64,000 nt of DNA from Stenotrophomonas maltophilia. Its GTDB lineage: Bacteria; Pseudomonadota; Gammaproteobacteria; Xanthomonadales; Xanthomonadaceae. Below the pieces are notes generated by a model that was given only the letters and a program-made list of their open reading frames with translations, had not been told where the DNA came from and made no database searches. Positions 18,839 through 30,153 of the stretch are shown piece by piece; position 1 is the stretch's first letter, and every line of letters starts with the position of its first letter. The DNA lies in the NCBI RefSeq assembly GCF_002799155.1, contig NZ_NERD01000002.1, positions 1,426,001 to 1,490,000 on the forward strand, in the 5' to 3' direction. The translations under genes were made by a program, and so were the position numbers.

Positions 18839-20428
18839 ATGAAACTGCCTGCCGCCTGGCTGTGCTGCCTGTTGCTGACCTCGCCGGCCTGGGCCGCGGA
18901 CACCGTGGTCAGCGGCAAGGTCTATCTGGAGCGCGACGGCAGGCCTGGGCGCGGTGCGACCGATCCGGGCCTGGCCGGGGTGCAGGTGTCCAACGGCGAG
19001 GCCATCGTCAAGACCGCCGCCGACGGCAGCTACAGCCTGCCGGTGCGCGACGGCCAGACCGTGTTCGTGATAAAGCCCGATGCGTATTCGTTCCTGAAGG
19101 CGACCGACGGTCTGCCCTCGTTCTGGCGCCACTACCGCCCGAACGGCTCGCCGGCGCTGAAGTACGGCGGCATCGCCGCCACCAGCGATGCCACCCGCGA
19201 CTGGGATTTCGCGCTGCAGGCGGATCGCCATGACAGCCGCCGTGGTTTCCAGATGCTGGTGTTCACCGATTCGCAGACCGCCAGCCTGAAGGACATCGGC
19301 TACTACCAGCAGTCGATCGTGGCGCCGCTGGTCGGCCAGACCAGGGCGCGCATGGGCACCACCCTGGGTGACATCGTCAACGACGACCTGGCCCTGTATC
19401 CGGCCATCAACAAGGTCACCACCGAACTTGGCGTGCCGTGGTTCCATGTGCCGGGCAACCACGACCTCGACTTCGATGCCGTCAGCGATGAGCATTCGCT
19501 GGACAGCTGGCGCAACATCTACGGCCCGGACACCTACGCGGTGGAAGAGGGCGGTGCCAGTTTCGTCTTCCTGGACGATGTGGTGTACGACCCCAAGGCC
19601 AAGCCGAAGTACATCGGCGGCCTGCGCGAAGACCAGTTCGCTTTCCTTGCCGGCTACCTGAAGGGCCTGCACAAGGACCGCCTGCTGGTGCTGGGCATGC
19701 ACATCCCGCTGTTCGATGCCGCGCCGGGGCGCGAGACCTTCCGCCACGCCGACCGCCAGCGCCTGTTCGACCTGCTGAAGGACTTCCGCAACGTGCTGGT
19801 GCTCAGCGGCCACAGCCACACCCAGCAGCACGTCTACCACGGCAAGGCTGAGGGTTGGAACGGCGACAAGCCGCTGCACGAATACAACGTCGGTGCCAAT
19901 TGCGGTGCGTTCTGGTCGGGGGTGAAGAATGCCGCTGGCGTGCCGGACAGCACCATGAGCGACGGCACGCCGAAGGGCTATGCATTGCTCGACGTGGCCG
20001 GCAACGGCAGCTATCGCCTGCAATACCGGGTGGCCGGCAAGCCGGCCAGCGAGCAGATCGGCCTGCATGCGCCGAAGGTGCTGCGCCAGGGCGCCTATCC
20101 AGCGTGGGGCGTCTATGCCAACGTCTACATGGGTGAGGACGCCAGCGTCGTCGAGTACCGCGTCGATGGCGGCGCCTGGCAGCCGATGAAGCAGGTCAGC
20201 CAGCCCGATCCGCGACTGATGGTGGAGAACGTGGCCGACGACCTGGCCAACAGCCTGCGTGGCTACGACCGTTCCCCGGAGGCCACTGCGTCGCCGCACC
20301 TGTGGCGCGGTGCGCTGCCGACCGATCTGGCAGTGGGCAGCCACAAGGTCGAGGTACGCTCCACCCAGCCTGATGGTGCCGTGTTCACCGCCACCACCAG
20401 CTACAGCCTGCAGACTGCCCAGCCCTGA
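18839..20428 (+). CDS. secreted calcineurin-like metallophosphoesterase
   Basis: The predicted protein has 529 residues with a signal peptide (1-20, cut after AWA), an N-terminal beta-sandwich (about 24-130; GVQVSNGEAIVKTAADGSYSL), a calcineurin-type phosphoesterase core (140-370) and a C-terminal domain (about 380-529). Metal-binding motifs are VFTDSQ (Asp; Gln stands where many relatives have His), LGDIVND, PGNHD, the His of GMHIP and SGHSHTQ. Such three-domain proteins occur in Xanthomonadaceae and Bacteroidetes and are probably periplasmic; the substrate is unknown. It is transcribed from its own region, the GTAG repeat and his terminator lying upstream. Confidence 0.85.
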   Translation: MKLPAAWLCCLLLTSPAWAADTVVSGKVYLERDGRPGRGATDPGLAGVQVSNGEAIVKTAADGSYSLPVRDGQTVFVIKPDAYSFLKATDGLPSFWRHYRPNGSPALKYGGIAATSDATRDWDFALQADRHDSRRGFQMLVFTDSQTASLKDIGYYQQSIVAPLVGQTRARMGTTLGDIVNDDLALYPAINKVTTELGVPWFHVPGNHDLDFDAVSDEHSLDSWRNIYGPDTYAVEEGGASFVFLDDVVYDPKAKPKYIGGLREDQFAFLAGYLKGLHKDRLLVLGMHIPLFDAAPGRETFRHADRQRLFDLLKDFRNVLVLSGHSHTQQHVYHGKAEGWNGDKPLHEYNVGANCGAFWSGVKNAAGVPDSTMSDGTPKGYALLDVAGNGSYRLQYRVAGKPASEQIGLHAPKVLRQGAYPAWGVYANVYMGEDASVVEYRVDGGAWQPMKQVSQPDPRLMVENVADDLANSLRGYDRSPEATASPHLWRGALPTDLAVGSHKVEVRSTQPDGAVFTATTSYSLQTAQP

Positions 20429-20462
20429 CACCCGCATCACTGCTCCAGCGAAAGGACCCCGC

Positions 20463-20747
20463 ATGGATATCCGCTTCATGGCCGGCACCACGCCGGTGAC
20501 CCTCAGCCGCCACTGGTTCACCGGCGCGATGCTGCTGCAGAGCGCCACCGAGAAGGTCTGGGTGCAGCACCCGCTGCATCCGGGCACCCACTTCTCGTTC
20601 TCGCTGGTACAGTCGTGGCTGCGGCAGATCGCCGGCCACGAGGTGCTGGTCGAGCGCACGCGGCCACTGTTGTTCGCCGGCTTCCGCCCGCAGCGCCTGC
20701 GCGTGCTGGTGGATGGGGTGCAGGTGGCCGAACAGGAAGGCATGTAG
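20463..20747 (+). CDS. small conserved-looking hypothetical protein
   Basis: A 94-residue product starting at ATG 20463 with AAAGGA six bases upstream, an excellent ribosome site. It contains no signal peptide or membrane segment and has many aromatic and His residues (SRHWFTG, VWVQHPLHPGTHF). I do not recognise a family. It lies 35 bases after the phosphoesterase on the same strand and ends before the hairpin that precedes glk, so it may be co-transcribed with the phosphoesterase. Confidence 0.65.
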   Translation: MDIRFMAGTTPVTLSRHWFTGAMLLQSATEKVWVQHPLHPGTHFSFSLVQSWLRQIAGHEVLVERTRPLLFAGFRPQRLRVLVDGVQVAEQEGM

Positions 20748-20780
20748 GCCAACCTGAACCACCGGCGCGCTAGGCAAAGC

Positions 20781-20806
20781 CGCCCCGATGCCTGAGAATC
20801 GGGGCG
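20781..20806. terminator. hairpin between the small gene and glk
   Basis: CGCCCCGAT (20781-20789) and ATCGGGGCG (20798-20806) form a perfect 9-bp stem with an 8-base loop. It abuts the LacI-type operator of glk and has no U-run. Confidence 0.45.
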
Positions 20807-20807
20807 A

Positions 20808-20821
20808 TTCAATCGATCCAA
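20808..20821. promoter_or_regulatory. LacI-type operator upstream of glk
   Basis: TTCAATCGATCCAA; on the other strand TTGGATCGATTGAA. It matches the five-site family TTGRATCGATCYAA and lies 10 bases before the glk start codon, where bound repressor would block transcription or initiation. Confidence 0.65.
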
Positions 20822-20831
20822 GCAGGCCAGC

Positions 20832-21854
20832 GTGACCATCGCAGCAGCGTCTCCGGTTTCCACCGACTCCGCCCGCGGCGGTCTTCCGCGCAGCCTTGTT
20901 GTCGCCGATGTCGGCGGCACCTTTGCCCGTCTGGCCTTGGCTGAGACCCAGCCCGGCCAGGCGCCGCTGCTGGGCAGCCATCGCACCTATGCCTGTGCCG
21001 AGCATTCCAGCCTGGCCGCGATCCTGGCCGACTTCACCGCTGGTCTCGGCCAGCCGGTGCAGACCGCAGTGGTGGCCATCGCCGGCCTGCTCGATGGCGA
21101 TGTGCTGATCAACTCGAACCTGCCGTGGACGGTTTCGCTGTCGGCCACCCGCGCGCAGTCCGGGCTGCACGAGCTGCAGCTGATCAATGATTTCGAAGCG
21201 GTGGCGCTGGCCATCCCGTACCTGCAGCCGGAAACCCTGGTGCCGCTGAACGGCGACGCCGATCCGGCACAGGCGTTCCCGGCGCTGGTGCTGGGTGCAG
21301 GTACCGGCCTGGGCGCCGCGCTGCGTTTTGCCGATGGCGAGCGCCCGGTGCTGGCCAGCGAGATCGGCCATGCCGCGCTCGGCGCTGGCAACGCGCTGGA
21401 GCTGCAGGTGCTGGGCAAACTGCTGCAGCGTTGGCCGCACGTGGACAACGAACGCGTGCTGTCCGGCAGCGGCCTGATGAATCTCTATCCGTGCCTGTGC
21501 GAACTGCGCGGCGTTACCCCGGTGTGGACCAGCACCGAGGCGCTGATCGGTGCCGCACGTAGCGGCGAGGATGCACTGGCAGTGGAAACGCTGCAGGTCT
21601 TCTGTGCCTGGCTGGGCAGCCTGGCCGGCGACGCAGCGATCGCCGTCGGTGCGCGCTCGGTATACCTGGCCGGTGGCATTTCCGCGCATGTGCAGGATTT
21701 CCTGGCCGATGGCCGCTTCCGTGAGCGCTTCCTCAACAAGGGCGTGCTGACCGAGGTGCTGCGCCAGGTACCGGTGTGGCGGGTGGAGCATGGCCAGCTG
21801 GGCGTGCTCGGCGCAGCGGTCTGGCACGCCGCACGGCAGCCCACGCACGACTGA
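20832..21854 (+). CDS. glk: glucokinase
   Basis: A 340-residue ROK-independent bacterial glucokinase (Glk family) that phosphorylates glucose with ATP. Motifs: VVADVGGTFARLAL (phosphate 1), LINDFEAVALAIPYL (catalytic Asp), VLGAGTGLGAAL (phosphate 2), SEIGHAALGA and LAGGISAHVQDF (adenosine). The GTG start lies just downstream of a LacI-type operator. Glycosylasparaginase and cutC follow on the same strand, suggesting one operon induced by glycan-derived sugar. Whether it also accepts GlcNAc or mannose cannot be seen. Confidence 0.93.
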   Translation: MTIAAASPVSTDSARGGLPRSLVVADVGGTFARLALAETQPGQAPLLGSHRTYACAEHSSLAAILADFTAGLGQPVQTAVVAIAGLLDGDVLINSNLPWTVSLSATRAQSGLHELQLINDFEAVALAIPYLQPETLVPLNGDADPAQAFPALVLGAGTGLGAALRFADGERPVLASEIGHAALGAGNALELQVLGKLLQRWPHVDNERVLSGSGLMNLYPCLCELRGVTPVWTSTEALIGAARSGEDALAVETLQVFCAWLGSLAGDAAIAVGARSVYLAGGISAHVQDFLADGRFRERFLNKGVLTEVLRQVPVWRVEHGQLGVLGAAVWHAARQPTHD

Positions 21855-21905
21855 TCGGCAGGGCCGGCATCGGGCCGGCCGTGCATTGCAGACTGGGAGG
21901 GGAAG

Positions 21906-22904
21906 ATGGTGGATCGCAGGCAGTTCCTGCAGGCCGGTGCACTGGCCGCGGGCATGGCGGCGTTGCCGGGCGTGCAGGCGCGCACGCACGGCGGGGCCAA
22001 GGTGGTTTCGACCTGGGACTTCGGCGTGCCGGCCAACCAGGCTGCATGGAAGGTGCTGGCGCAGGGCGGCAGCGCGCTGGATGCGGTGGAAGCAGGCGCA
22101 CGCTGGGCCGAGAGCGAGTTGTGCAACCCCACCGTCGGCCATTGCGGCAACCCGGATCGCGACGGCGTGCTGAGCCTGGACGCGAGCATCATGGACGGCG
22201 ATGGCCGTTGCGGTGCAGTGGCCGCGCTGGTCGACATCCTGCATCCGGTGTCGGTGGCCCGCAAAGTGATGGAGAACAGCCCGCACGTGCTGCTGGTGGG
22301 CGAGGGCGCGCAGCAGTTCGCGGTGCAGCAGGGTTTCGAGCGCAAGCACCTGCTGACGCCGCAGGCCGAAGCGGCCTGGCGCGAGTGGCTGAAGACCGAG
22401 AAGTACCAGCCGCAGATCAACGCCGAGCGCCGTGGTATTCCCGGCAACAGCGACAACCACGACACCATCGGCATGCTGGCACTGGATGCCAAGGGCCATC
22501 TGGCCGGTGCCTGCACCACCAGCGGCATGGCGTGGAAACTGCACGGTCGCGTTGGCGACAGTCCGATCATCGGTGCCGGCCTGTACGTCGACAACGAAGT
22601 CGGCGCAGCCACTGCCTCGGGCGTGGGCGAGGAGATGATCCGCAACGCCGCCTCGTTCCTGGTGGTCGAGCTGATGCGGCAGGGGCGCTCGCCGGCGCAG
22701 GCCTGCCGCGAAGCGATCGACCGCGTGGTGCGCAAGCGCCCCGAAGCGAGCAAGACGCTGCAGGTATGCTTCCTGGCCATGAACAAGCAGGGCGAGGTGG
22801 GCGCCTATGCGCTGCATCGTGGCTTCGTCTACGCGGTGTGCGATGCGCAGCGCCAGGATGACCTGCGTGATTCGCCGTCGATCTACACGAGCACCCAGGC
22901 GTGA
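21906..22904 (+). CDS. glycosylasparaginase (N4-(beta-N-acetylglucosaminyl)-L-asparaginase)
   Basis: This 332-residue Ntn-hydrolase releases GlcNAc-amine from asparagine at the root of N-glycans. It closely follows flavobacterial and human aspartylglucosaminidase: VVSTWDFG (W37), ESELCNPTVGHCGNPDRDG, the autocleavage site NHD/TIGM with nucleophile T187, CTTSGMAWKLHGRVGDSP (T205, R215, D218) and GAATASGVGEE. The N-terminus DRRQFLQAGALAAGMAAL looks like a Tat signal, so it probably acts in the periplasm. Placed between glk and cutC (four-base overlap with cutC) behind a LacI-type operator shared with mannosidase genes, it ties this operon to N-glycan breakdown. Confidence 0.92.
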   Translation: MVDRRQFLQAGALAAGMAALPGVQARTHGGAKVVSTWDFGVPANQAAWKVLAQGGSALDAVEAGARWAESELCNPTVGHCGNPDRDGVLSLDASIMDGDGRCGAVAALVDILHPVSVARKVMENSPHVLLVGEGAQQFAVQQGFERKHLLTPQAEAAWREWLKTEKYQPQINAERRGIPGNSDNHDTIGMLALDAKGHLAGACTTSGMAWKLHGRVGDSPIIGAGLYVDNEVGAATASGVGEEMIRNAASFLVVELMRQGRSPAQACREAIDRVVRKRPEASKTLQVCFLAMNKQGEVGAYALHRGFVYAVCDAQRQDDLRDSPSIYTSTQA

Positions 22905-23632
22905 GCACGCGGCTGACCCTGGAGATCGCCAGCAACTCGCTGGCCTCGGCGCTGGCCGCGCAGGCTGGCGGCGCCGACCGCATCGAGCTGTTCGACAACC
23001 TGGCCGAGGGCGGCACCACGCCGTCGTTCGCCAGCATCGCGATGGCCCGCGAACGCCTGTCGATCCCGCTGTTCGTGCTGGTGCGGCCACGCCCGGGCGA
23101 CTTCCACTACGACGCGCTGGAAACCGAGCTGATGCTGCGTGATATCGCGCAGTGCCGCGCGCTGGGCTGCGATGGCGTGGTGATCGGTGCACTGGATGTG
23201 CAGGGCAGCATCGACCTGGTGCTGTGCCGTGAACTGGTGCAGGCTGCCGGGCCACTGCAGGTGACCTTCCACCGTGCCTTCGACGCTGCCCGCGATCTGC
23301 CGGCGGCGCTGGAGCAGGTGATCGGGCTGGGCTGCCAGCGCGTGCTGACCTCGGGCGGCCAGGCCAGCGCCGAGGCCGGTGCCGATGTGCTGGCGGGCCT
23401 GGTCACACAAGCGGCGGGCCGCATCAGTGTGATGGCCGGTGCCGGGCTGGGCCCGGCCAATATCGCGGCCGTGGCACGACGGAGCGGCTGTACTGAACTG
23501 CACGCTTCCGCCAAGGGCCTGCGGCGCTCGGCGATGCAGTTCCAGAACCCGGCGCTGCGCGGACTGGACCCGGACTGGAGCCAGACCGCCACTGCCACCG
23601 TAGCCGCGCTGCGGCAGGCGCTGGACGCCTGA
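22901..23632 (+). CDS. cutC: CutC family protein
   Basis: A 243-residue TIM-barrel protein with all CutC hallmarks: LEIASNSLASALAAQAGGADRIELFDNL, GGTTPS, RPRPGDFHYD, VTFHRAFD, VLTSGGQ, VMAGAGL and ELHASAKG. CutC was named for copper sensitivity in E. coli, but its biochemical role is unsettled. Here its GTG start overlaps the glycosylasparaginase stop (GTGA), it sits in a sugar operon, and the real copper genes nearby have their own CueR promoters, so a role in glycan catabolism is more likely in this organism (inference). Confidence 0.9.
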   Translation: MSTRLTLEIASNSLASALAAQAGGADRIELFDNLAEGGTTPSFASIAMARERLSIPLFVLVRPRPGDFHYDALETELMLRDIAQCRALGCDGVVIGALDVQGSIDLVLCRELVQAAGPLQVTFHRAFDAARDLPAALEQVIGLGCQRVLTSGGQASAEAGADVLAGLVTQAAGRISVMAGAGLGPANIAAVARRSGCTELHASAKGLRRSAMQFQNPALRGLDPDWSQTATATVAALRQALDA

Positions 23633-23642
23633 TCGCAGGTCC

Positions 23643-23679
23643 GGGGTCGAAGCCCTTCTGCGAAGGGATCCGACCCTAC
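23643..23679. repeat. SMAG-like GTAG palindrome after cutC
   Basis: On the minus strand it starts GTAGGGTCGGATCCCTTCG. GGGTCG pairs with CGACCC outside and CCCTT with AAGGG inside. It may terminate the glk-cutC operon. Confidence 0.65.
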
Positions 23680-23865
23680 GCTGGCCCGCCACGGACAAAA
23701 CCGTTCCGCGCGCGTTTGTCGCAATCGTGTCACCACTTCGTGCGCCGTTCTCTCAGCGATGTCTCGCAAGCCTTTGATTGTCATGGCGGCGAGCAACCAA
23801 TAAAGGCACTACGCTTTGTGTTGCTGCGCCGCCGCATGCCGGGCGTGGTTCAGCTGTGCTTTAGT

Positions 23866-23879
23866 TTGGATCGATCCAC
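23866..23879. promoter_or_regulatory. LacI-type operator upstream of the first TonB receptor
   Basis: TTGGATCGATCCAC contains the perfect 12-bp palindrome TGGATCGATCCA and matches the five-site family. It lies 106 bases before the receptor ATG. The rest of 23680-23985 shows no other feature I can support. Confidence 0.65.
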
Positions 23880-23985
23880 AGGGGAGGGTGTCGGGACGGT
23901 CTTGAACCGCTCCAGGTGCCCTGATCAGCCGTAGTGCCGCGCCACCACCCGTCCGTGCGTCCACACTTTCGAAGAGCAACCACCC

Positions 23986-26943
23986 ATGGCTCAGATCGTC
24001 CGCAAGCGTCGTCACCTGCTGTCCCAGGCCCTGGTCCTGGCCCTGTTGCCCCTGGCCGCCAGTGCGCAGGAGACCGCCAGTTCGTCCACCAAGGATCTCG
24101 ACGCGGTCACCGTCACCGGCTCGCGCATCAAGCGCGCCAGCGTCGAAGGCCCGGCGCCGGTCAACGTGATCACCGCCGCGCAGATCCAGAAGGAAGGCTT
24201 TGTCAGCGTGTACGACGCGCTGAAGACCCTCACCGAGGCCACCGGCACTGTTGAAGCCGCCTCGCAGTGGGGCTCGCACACGCCCAATGCCAGCGGCCTG
24301 AACCTGCGCGGGATGGGCCCGAACCGCTCGCTGCTGCTGGTCAACGGCCGCCGTGTGGCCGACTATCCGCTGCCCTACGGCGGCGAAACCAACTTCTCCA
24401 ACTACGGCAACATTCCCGCTGCCGCAGTCGAGCGCATCGAAGTACTGACCGGTGGCGCCTCGGCCATCTATGGCTCGGATGCGATCGCCGGCGTGGTCAA
24501 CGTCATTCTGAAGACCAACTACGACGGCGACGAAGTGCGCGTGCGCGGCGGCACGTCCACCGAAGGCGGCCGTGATACCTGGGACCTGTCCTGGGCCGGC
24601 GGCAAGACCGGCGACAACTGGAGCGTGACCTATGCGCTGCAGTACACCAAGCGCGATCCGCTGTTCGGGCGTGATCGCCCGCAGATGGACGATGCCGACG
24701 ACGCGCCGTACCCGTCGTGGAACATGGAACAGCGCAAGGTCGGATTCCGCCCGACGTCCGGCCTGGCGCTGATCGACCCGACCACCGGCCAGCGCCTGGC
24801 GCCGCCCACCGGCACCTGCGAGAAGTTCGATGGCGAGTACTACACCGCCGATCGACTGGTCTACAACTACGCCGCCAACACCATCACCAACACTGGCCGC
24901 CTGTGCGGCATGAGCGCCGACTACGCCAACTGGCTGCTCACCGGTGGTGCCGAGAACGTGTCCGGCAACCTGTATGCCACCTTCGATTTCAGCAACGACC
25001 TGCAGGCCTGGACCAACCTGGCGGTGTACCGCTCCGAAGCCATCTGGGGCACCAATCCGCCCAGCGTGTCGCTGATCGACGATGTCAACGGCTATTACTG
25101 GGATGCCAACCGCGACCGCCCGATCCTCGGCGTGCGCCAGTTCACTCCAAACGAGGTGGGCGGCCTGGATACGCTGCGTAACACCAACCGCGAACTGTCC
25201 TGGGACTGGAGTGCGGGCCTGCGTGGCCGCCTGGCCGACCGCTTCGACTGGAGCGCTACGGTGGGCCGTTCCTACTACCGCGTGGAAGAACGGCAGAACG
25301 TGGTCGACAAGCAGAAGTCGTATGACTACTTCCTCGGCCCACGTCTGGGCACTACCGCCGACGGCGAGGCGATCTACGCCCTGAACGAATCGCGCTGGTG
25401 GAACCCGCTGACGCCGGACCAGTACTGGCAGATGGGCACGGTGGCGAAGAACCGCGCGTCCTCATGGGTCAACCAGGCTTCGGCGGATATCACCGGCGAG
25501 CTGTTCCAGGGCTGGGCCGGCCCGATTTCGTTTGCGGCGGTGGCCGAGGTTGCGCAGCAGGGCTATCACCTCAGTCCCGACCCACGTGCCGGCATCGACT
25601 TCGACCTGCAGAACGTCGACCGCGGTGGCGGCGAGCGCACCCGCTATTCGGCCGGCGTCGAGTTCAAGATCCCGCTGCTGGAGAGCGTGACCGCCACTGC
25701 GGCAGCGCGCTACGACCGCTATGGCAACTACAAGGCCGACGACAGCAGCGAAGCGCTGGACATCGGCAGCCAGAAGGAAACCACCTGGAATGTCGGCCTG
25801 GAGTGGCGCCCGGTGGAATCGCTGCTGGTACGTGGCTCCTATGCCACCAGCTTCCATGCGCCGGACATGCACTACCTGCTGGGCCAGCCTAGCAGTTCGG
25901 AAGTGCAGACCTATGACCGCCTGCGCTGCATCCAGAGTGGCGCCTACCTGGTCAACAACTGTGGCGTGGGCAACACGGACGTCTGGTACACGTTCGACGT
26001 GAACCGGCGTGGCACGCCGCTGCTGCGCTCGGAGACCGGCGATTCGTGGACGGTCGGCTTCGTCTGGGACGTGATGCCCAACCTGTCGGTCAGCGCGGAC
26101 TACTGGGCGATCAAACTGGAAGACATGATCGTCGACGTCGGCGCCGACGAGGTGCTGGCCAGCGAAGCGGGCTGCCTGACCGGCAGGAACATGGACGGTA
26201 CGCCATGGGCCAACCCGGCCGGCGGCGAGTACTGTGCCGGCATCCTGGCCCGCGTGAACCGTGACAGCAACGGTCGCCTGGTATCGATCGAGCGCGGCCC
26301 GTTCAACCTGGCCAGCCGCGAAGTACGCGGCATCGACCTGACCGCGCGCTATCGCCTGGAGACCGCGCAGTGGGGCAGCTTCCAGCTGGGGGTGAACTAC
26401 ACCAACCAGATCTCGACCAAGGAACAGCGCTACGCCAACGATCCGAACCCGGAACGCCGCGATCGCGACCTGCGCAGCAAGCTGCGTGCGAGCCTGGCCT
26501 GGCAGCGTGGCAACTGGAATGCCAACGTCTATGCCGATCGCATCGGTTCGGTGCCGGGCGTGCGCTACCACTGGGGTACCGACCGCCTGGACAACCCCGG
26601 CGGCTGCCTGCCGTTCGCCGATGGCTACGTTCCCAGTGACAGCCCGTCGCTCAACTGCCTTGAGCCGGCGACGCGCCCGGACGGCTCGCCGAATCCGAAT
26701 CCCAACGCCGGCCAGCAGACGGCGCGTTACTACGGGCGGGTCGGGCCGTTCATCACCTGGAACTTCAACGTGGGCTACCAGGTGACCGAGCACGCAAAGA
26801 TCAACGTCTACGTCAACAACGCGTTCAACTCGGCCAGCTGGAACCACAAGGATCCGTACAAGCTGGACTACGATTTCGCCCCGACCCGGTTGCTGGGCGC
26901 GGTCGGCCGCGAGTTCGCGCTGGAGTATGTGTTCACCTTCTGA
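23986..26943 (+). CDS. TonB-dependent receptor
   Basis: A 985-residue outer-membrane receptor: signal peptide (1-27, ending ASAQ), plug domain beginning DAVTVTGSRIKRASVEGPAPVNVI (about 36-190; LNLRGMGPNRSLLLVNGRR, TGGASAIYGSDAIAGVVNVILK) and a 22-strand barrel ending in EYVFTF, the aromatic C-terminus recognised by the BAM complex. It imports a ligand using TonB energy. The LacI-type operator upstream, shared with the second receptor and GH92, suggests a glycan or glycopeptide ligand. It is monocistronic as far as can be seen. Confidence 0.93.
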   Translation: MAQIVRKRRHLLSQALVLALLPLAASAQETASSSTKDLDAVTVTGSRIKRASVEGPAPVNVITAAQIQKEGFVSVYDALKTLTEATGTVEAASQWGSHTPNASGLNLRGMGPNRSLLLVNGRRVADYPLPYGGETNFSNYGNIPAAAVERIEVLTGGASAIYGSDAIAGVVNVILKTNYDGDEVRVRGGTSTEGGRDTWDLSWAGGKTGDNWSVTYALQYTKRDPLFGRDRPQMDDADDAPYPSWNMEQRKVGFRPTSGLALIDPTTGQRLAPPTGTCEKFDGEYYTADRLVYNYAANTITNTGRLCGMSADYANWLLTGGAENVSGNLYATFDFSNDLQAWTNLAVYRSEAIWGTNPPSVSLIDDVNGYYWDANRDRPILGVRQFTPNEVGGLDTLRNTNRELSWDWSAGLRGRLADRFDWSATVGRSYYRVEERQNVVDKQKSYDYFLGPRLGTTADGEAIYALNESRWWNPLTPDQYWQMGTVAKNRASSWVNQASADITGELFQGWAGPISFAAVAEVAQQGYHLSPDPRAGIDFDLQNVDRGGGERTRYSAGVEFKIPLLESVTATAAARYDRYGNYKADDSSEALDIGSQKETTWNVGLEWRPVESLLVRGSYATSFHAPDMHYLLGQPSSSEVQTYDRLRCIQSGAYLVNNCGVGNTDVWYTFDVNRRGTPLLRSETGDSWTVGFVWDVMPNLSVSADYWAIKLEDMIVDVGADEVLASEAGCLTGRNMDGTPWANPAGGEYCAGILARVNRDSNGRLVSIERGPFNLASREVRGIDLTARYRLETAQWGSFQLGVNYTNQISTKEQRYANDPNPERRDRDLRSKLRASLAWQRGNWNANVYADRIGSVPGVRYHWGTDRLDNPGGCLPFADGYVPSDSPSLNCLEPATRPDGSPNPNPNAGQQTARYYGRVGPFITWNFNVGYQVTEHAKINVYVNNAFNSASWNHKDPYKLDYDFAPTRLLGAVGREFALEYVFTF

Positions 26944-26961
26944 CGGGCCCATCTTCGTCGG

Positions 26962-26983
26962 AAGATCCACGCCATGCGTGGAT
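26962..26983. repeat. degenerate SMAG-like palindrome
   Basis: ATCCACGC (26965-26972), CAT, GCGTGGAT (26976-26983). The end reads GAAG instead of GTAG. The same core occurs at 34244-34266. It lies after the TonB receptor and may act as its terminator. Confidence 0.6.
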
Positions 26984-27038
26984 GCGGAAACTGAACACCC
27001 GGGGCGGTGACCTCTTCAGGCATGCGGACAGGCTGGAT

Positions 27039-27069
27039 TTGACCTTCCCACGATGGCAAGGTTTAGCCT
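27039..27069 (+). promoter_or_regulatory. CueR-regulated promoter of copA-cueR
   Basis: -35 TTGACC (27039-27044) and -10 TAGCCT (27064-27069) are 19 bases apart, the overlong spacer typical of MerR-family promoters. The spacer holds the CueR-type dyad ACCTTCCC-ACGAT-GGCAAGGT (27042-27062). Copper-bound CueR would activate by unwinding this spacer (known mechanism). Confidence 0.88.
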
Positions 27070-27103
27070 GTCCGCATCCAGAAGGAATCCCGGGAATCCG
27101 ATC

Positions 27104-29605
<2,502 letters not shown>

Positions 29606-29616
29606 AGGAGAACCGC

Positions 29617-30072
29617 ATGAACATCGGTGATGCCGCCAAGGCCTCGAGCGTGTCGGCGAAAATGATCCGCTACTACGAACAGATCGGCCTGATTCCTGCG
29701 GCTGATCGCACCGAGTCGGGCTACCGGGCTTACTCGCAGGCGGACATCCACCGCCTGCGCTTCATCCGCCGCGCGCGCGATCTCGGCTTCCAGGTCGCCG
29801 AGATCACCGATCTGCTGGGCCTCTGGAACGACACCTCGCGGCACAGCGCCGACGTCAAGCACCTGGCCGAACAGCACATCGCCGATCTGGAACAGCGCAT
29901 CGAGCACATGCGGCAGATGGCCGACACGTTGAAATCGCTGATCAGCTGCTGCGCGGGCGATGAGCGCCCGGAGTGCCCGATCCTGCAGCGGTTGGGCGAA
30001 GACGATGCGGCCCCGGTGCCGCCCGCTGCCGCGAAGTCCGGTGCGGTGCGGCGGCGCGCGCACAAGTATTGA
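29617..30072 (+). CDS. cueR: Cu(I)-responsive MerR-family regulator
   Basis: A 151-residue activator of copper efflux. It has the MerR HTH (MNIGDAAKASSVSAKMIRYY), a long dimerisation helix and the metal loop CCAGDERPECPI with C112 and C120, the Cu(I) ligands of E. coli CueR. GAAGGAG seven bases before the ATG is a strong ribosome site. Being downstream of copA under a CueR promoter, it is positively autoregulated. The C-terminal basic tail (AVRRRAHKY) is extra. Confidence 0.94.
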   Translation: MNIGDAAKASSVSAKMIRYYEQIGLIPAADRTESGYRAYSQADIHRLRFIRRARDLGFQVAEITDLLGLWNDTSRHSADVKHLAEQHIADLEQRIEHMRQMADTLKSLISCCAGDERPECPILQRLGEDDAAPVPPAAAKSGAVRRRAHKY

Positions 30073-30092
30073 ACCGGCGGGAGATGCACATG

Positions 30093-30127
30093 AAAAAGCC
30101 CGCCCGATACGATTGCATCGGGCGGGC
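30093..30127. terminator. bidirectional terminator between cueR and copZ
   Basis: GCCCGCCCGAT (30098-30108) and ATCGGGCGGGC (30117-30127) form a perfect 11-bp stem. On the minus strand it is followed by TTTTT, making a strong copZ terminator; on the plus strand only CTTGG follows. Confidence 0.85.
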
Positions 30128-30153
30128 CTTGGTCGTGGGCGCGGGCAGGAGGA

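Noticed and set aside
20385..23255. 956-codon open frame on the minus strand
   Set aside because: It lies antisense to glk, glycosylasparaginase and cutC, whose motifs are clear. It is Arg/Ala/His-rich with no domain, as expected opposite GC-rich genes.
27053..27103. Longer N-terminus for CopA from ATG 27053
   Set aside because: This ATG is within the CueR operator, upstream of the -10, so it would not be transcribed from that promoter.
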